A model generated the notes under the pieces. That model was not told where the DNA came from, did not search any database, and saw only the letters and a program-made list of their open reading frames with translations. This document shows, piece by piece, positions 61,856 through 64,000 of a stretch of 64,000 bases of DNA (position 1 is its first letter; each line of letters starts with the position of its first letter). Both the position numbers and the translations under genes were made by a program. Source of the DNA: Lota lota. Its lineage: Eukaryota > Chordata > Actinopteri > Gadiformes > Lotidae. The stretch spans positions 1 through 64,000 of the forward strand of contig JACYXH010000179.1 of NCBI GenBank assembly GCA_026745465.1, written 5' to 3'.

Positions 61856-63440
61856 ATGGTGTCCATCTCTTCCTGGTCTAAGGATATCTTTTCATGTTCT
61901 ATCTGTCTGGATGTGCTCAACAGCCCAGTTTCCACACCATGTGGACACAACTTCTGCAGAACCTGTATTTCAACATGCTGGGATGGCCAAGTCCAGTATA
62001 AATGTCCTGTTTGCAGCAAGCTGTTCCAGACAAGACCTGATTTACAGGTCAATGCCTTCATATCAGAGATGGTTGATCAGTTTAGAAGTTCTGTACAAGT
62101 CAAAGAGCAGCCTTGTGTTGAACCAGCAGAAGTTCCCTGTGACGTCTGTACTGGGACCCAGCTGAAGGCTGTGAAGTCCTGCCTAGTGTGTTTTACCTCT
62201 TTCTGCCAAACCCATCCTGGAGCCACATCAGAGAGTCGCAGGCCTGAAGAGACATCGGCTGGTTGAGCCTATGGACCGTCTGGAAGACAGGATGTGTAAA
62301 AAACACAACCGACTTCTGGAGCTCTTCTGCCAGACTGAACAGGTGTGTGTATGTCAGTTCTGCACAGAGACAGACCACAAGTTCCATCCTGTTGTACCTC
62401 TAAAGGAATATGGAGTGAAGACAGAGACTGAAGTTCAGCAGATGATCCAGGAGAGAAAACTAAAGATTAAGGAGATCAAAGACACAGTAGAATTGAGCAA
62501 CAAAGACGCAGACAGAGAGATAGCCGATGGTTTGCAGGTCTTCACTTCTCTGATGCGCTACATTGAAAAGTGGCAGGATGAGTTCAACCAAACGGTTAAA
62601 GAGAGACTGAAATCCACAGAGAAAGAAGCTGAAGACCTCTTCAAAGAGCTGGAGCAGGAAATAGAAGATCTGACCAATAGAAGCACAGAGGTGAAGCAGC
62701 TCTCACAGACTGAAGACCACCTCCAGACCTTCAGATCCCTGAAGAATCCTCCACCCACCAGGGACTGGACAACGGTGGAGGTCCGTCCTCCGTCATACGT
62801 AGGGACCTTGAGGAGATCCCTGGATCAGCTGGACATAGAGATGAAGAAGCTGTGTGATGCTGCTGAACTAAAGATGGTCCAGCAGTATGAAGTAGATGTG
62901 ACTCTGGATCCTGATACAGCTCATTCCAGTCTCATCCTGTCTGAGGATGGGAAACAAGTACATCATGGAGGTGTCAGGAAGATACTCCCAGACAACCCTA
63001 AGAGATGTACACATTGTGTATGTGTTCTCACGAGGCAGAGCTTCTCCTCAGGGAGATTTTACTTTGAGGTCCAGGTTAAAGACAAGACTGAATGGTGTTT
63101 AGGAGTGGTCAGAGAGTCCATCAACAGAAGCAGTGTGATCAAACCCATCCCTAAGAATGGTTACTGGACTATTTTATTCAACAAGGAAGGTTTGGTATTT
63201 AGAGATAACTCTTATGTCCGTCTCCCTCTGAGAGCTGAGCTCCTGAAGGTGGGGGTGTTTGTTGATTATGATGAGGGTCTGGTCTCCTTCTATGATGTGG
63301 AAGCCAGGGTTCATATCTACTCTGCTACTGGCTGCACCTTTAGTGAGCCTCTCTATCTATTCCTCTGCCCATGTCGCTATGATTATAAAGGTAAAAACTC
63401 TGCCCCCCTGACCATCTCACCTGTCAATCAAACAGACTAG
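61856..63440 (+). pseudogene. TRIM copy E: bloodthirsty/TRIM39-like E3 ligase with one frameshift
   Basis: Full-length RBCC-B30.2 organisation (about 527 residues if in one frame). The start MVSISSWSKDIFSC follows an acceptor (ttttctag). RING CSICLDVL, CGHNFCRTC, YKCPVC; B-box 1-like CDVCTGTQ...CLVCFTSFCQTH. At about 62213 one extra base (cccatcctgg where the other copies read cccacctgg) shifts the frame and gives a stop at 62264-62266 (136 residues). The frame for B-box 2 (CKKHNRLLELFC...VCVCQFC), coiled coil, PRY (LILSEDGKQVHHGG) and SPRY (FYFEVQV, WCLGVV, VGVFVDYDEGLVSFYD) then runs open from 62271 to TAG at 63438-63440. The coiled coil lacks a few residues compared with copy B (KEYGVKTETEV, LDIEMKK). 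The GT run in B-box 2 is 12 nt and in frame. With one indel and otherwise preserved domains it is a recent pseudogene, a polymorphic allele or an assembly error. Confidence 0.85.
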
Positions 63441-64000
63441 GACCTTTTGTTTGATAATAAAATAGTCAAACGACCAAAACCACTAATGTTTCATGAATTA
63501 TAATATCTACTACGTGAGATCTGAGAGAACTGCATTAATGTTGTACTGCTTTCATTTGACAAGAAGGAATTCATTCGGAAAAGAACCCTGACTATTGTAA
63601 AGTATAACCCATGATACGTGATTCGATTACATATACTATATTGATCAATATCTGATTACTGCTGAATGTTTTTTATACATTTAACAATATGAAATTGAGA
63701 AACATTTGCAGGTGCATGTTAAAAATCTCTAGTTTCTTAAACAAAACGAGTATATTAGTTTATACTCCTGAAATATGAATGACATCAAATGTTTGTACAC
63801 TTTTTTATTTCAATAAAAATGTACAAAAGGTAGAATGGGGTAATTTTCTGTGGAATAGTTACATTCTCTACAATTACTCAGTAGAATAGATACATTCTCT
63901 GCAATATGTATTCAGTAGACTAGGTACATTCTCAGTACAATATGTATTCAGTAGAATAGCAACATTCTCAGTACAATAATTTGTCCGTAGAATATGTACA
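63441..64000 (+). other. 3' UTR and start of the minisatellite of TRIM copy E
   Basis: Closely matches 1271-1682 (inverted), 2211-2600 and 10046-10425. AATAAA at 63812-63817. From about 63850 the tattcagtagaataggtaca minisatellite begins and runs off the window. Confidence 0.85.

Overview
This window looks like teleost fish nuclear DNA. It has spliced vertebrate-type genes (fish TRIM E3 ligases of the bloodthirsty/TRIM39-like kind and thrombospondin-3 exons), eukaryotic tRNA genes without CCA, fish-type SINE, hAT and LTR-element remnants, and very dense (CA)n, (GA)n and minisatellite DNA. The heavy dinucleotide load recalls cod-like fishes (Gadiformes), but that is an inference only.

Layout. 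1-3.8 kb: an inverted pair of TRIM 3' flanks around an orphan B30.2 exon piece (minus strand). 3.8-8 kb: GC-rich unassigned DNA, a hAT-like end, a Ty3/gypsy fossil, (TG)n tracts and a SINE tail. 8.2-10.4 kb: TRIM copy B (plus). 10.4-12.95 kb: its minisatellite-bearing flank, then the left arm of a large inverted repeat. 12.95-26.9 kb: a tRNA cluster (Leu, Asp, Gly at both rims; Ser, Ala, Lys and many decayed tRNA-like units inside) arranged as nested inverted duplications. 27-31.5 kb: the right arm of the inverted repeat, present twice in tandem. 31.6-33.4 kb: minisatellite and a short LTR element with two LTRs. 34-37.5 kb: microsatellites, a 60-bp coding-length tandem repeat and a SINE-like repeat with an expanded 41-bp unit. 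37.9-44 kb: TRIM copy C (plus), the only copy with an unbroken multi-exon reading frame. 45-48.3 kb: a duplicated, unclassified element with 88-bp repeats. 48.3-49.6 kb: another TRIM 3'-flank module carrying a solo LTR. 50-53.1 kb: tandem repeats. 53.2-55.8 kb: remains of a thrombospondin-3 gene. 56.4-58 kb: TRIM copy D (minus), lacking B30.2. 59.6-64 kb: TRIM copy E (plus) with its promoter region.

The TRIM copies are RING - B-box - coiled coil - B30.2 ubiquitin ligases. Three share an ISRE-like element just upstream of a non-coding first exon, which would fit interferon-induced antiviral genes. Two of them (B and D) carry the same extra GT unit in a coding GT run inside B-box 2, which shifts the frame at the same place. 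Copy E is shifted elsewhere. Copy C joins a bloodthirsty-type RBCC to a different (TRIM16/NLR-like) B30.2 exon and has duplicated short linker exons. The tRNA cluster and the TRIM 3' flank were duplicated and inverted together, and several rearrangement breakpoints fall inside tRNA genes.
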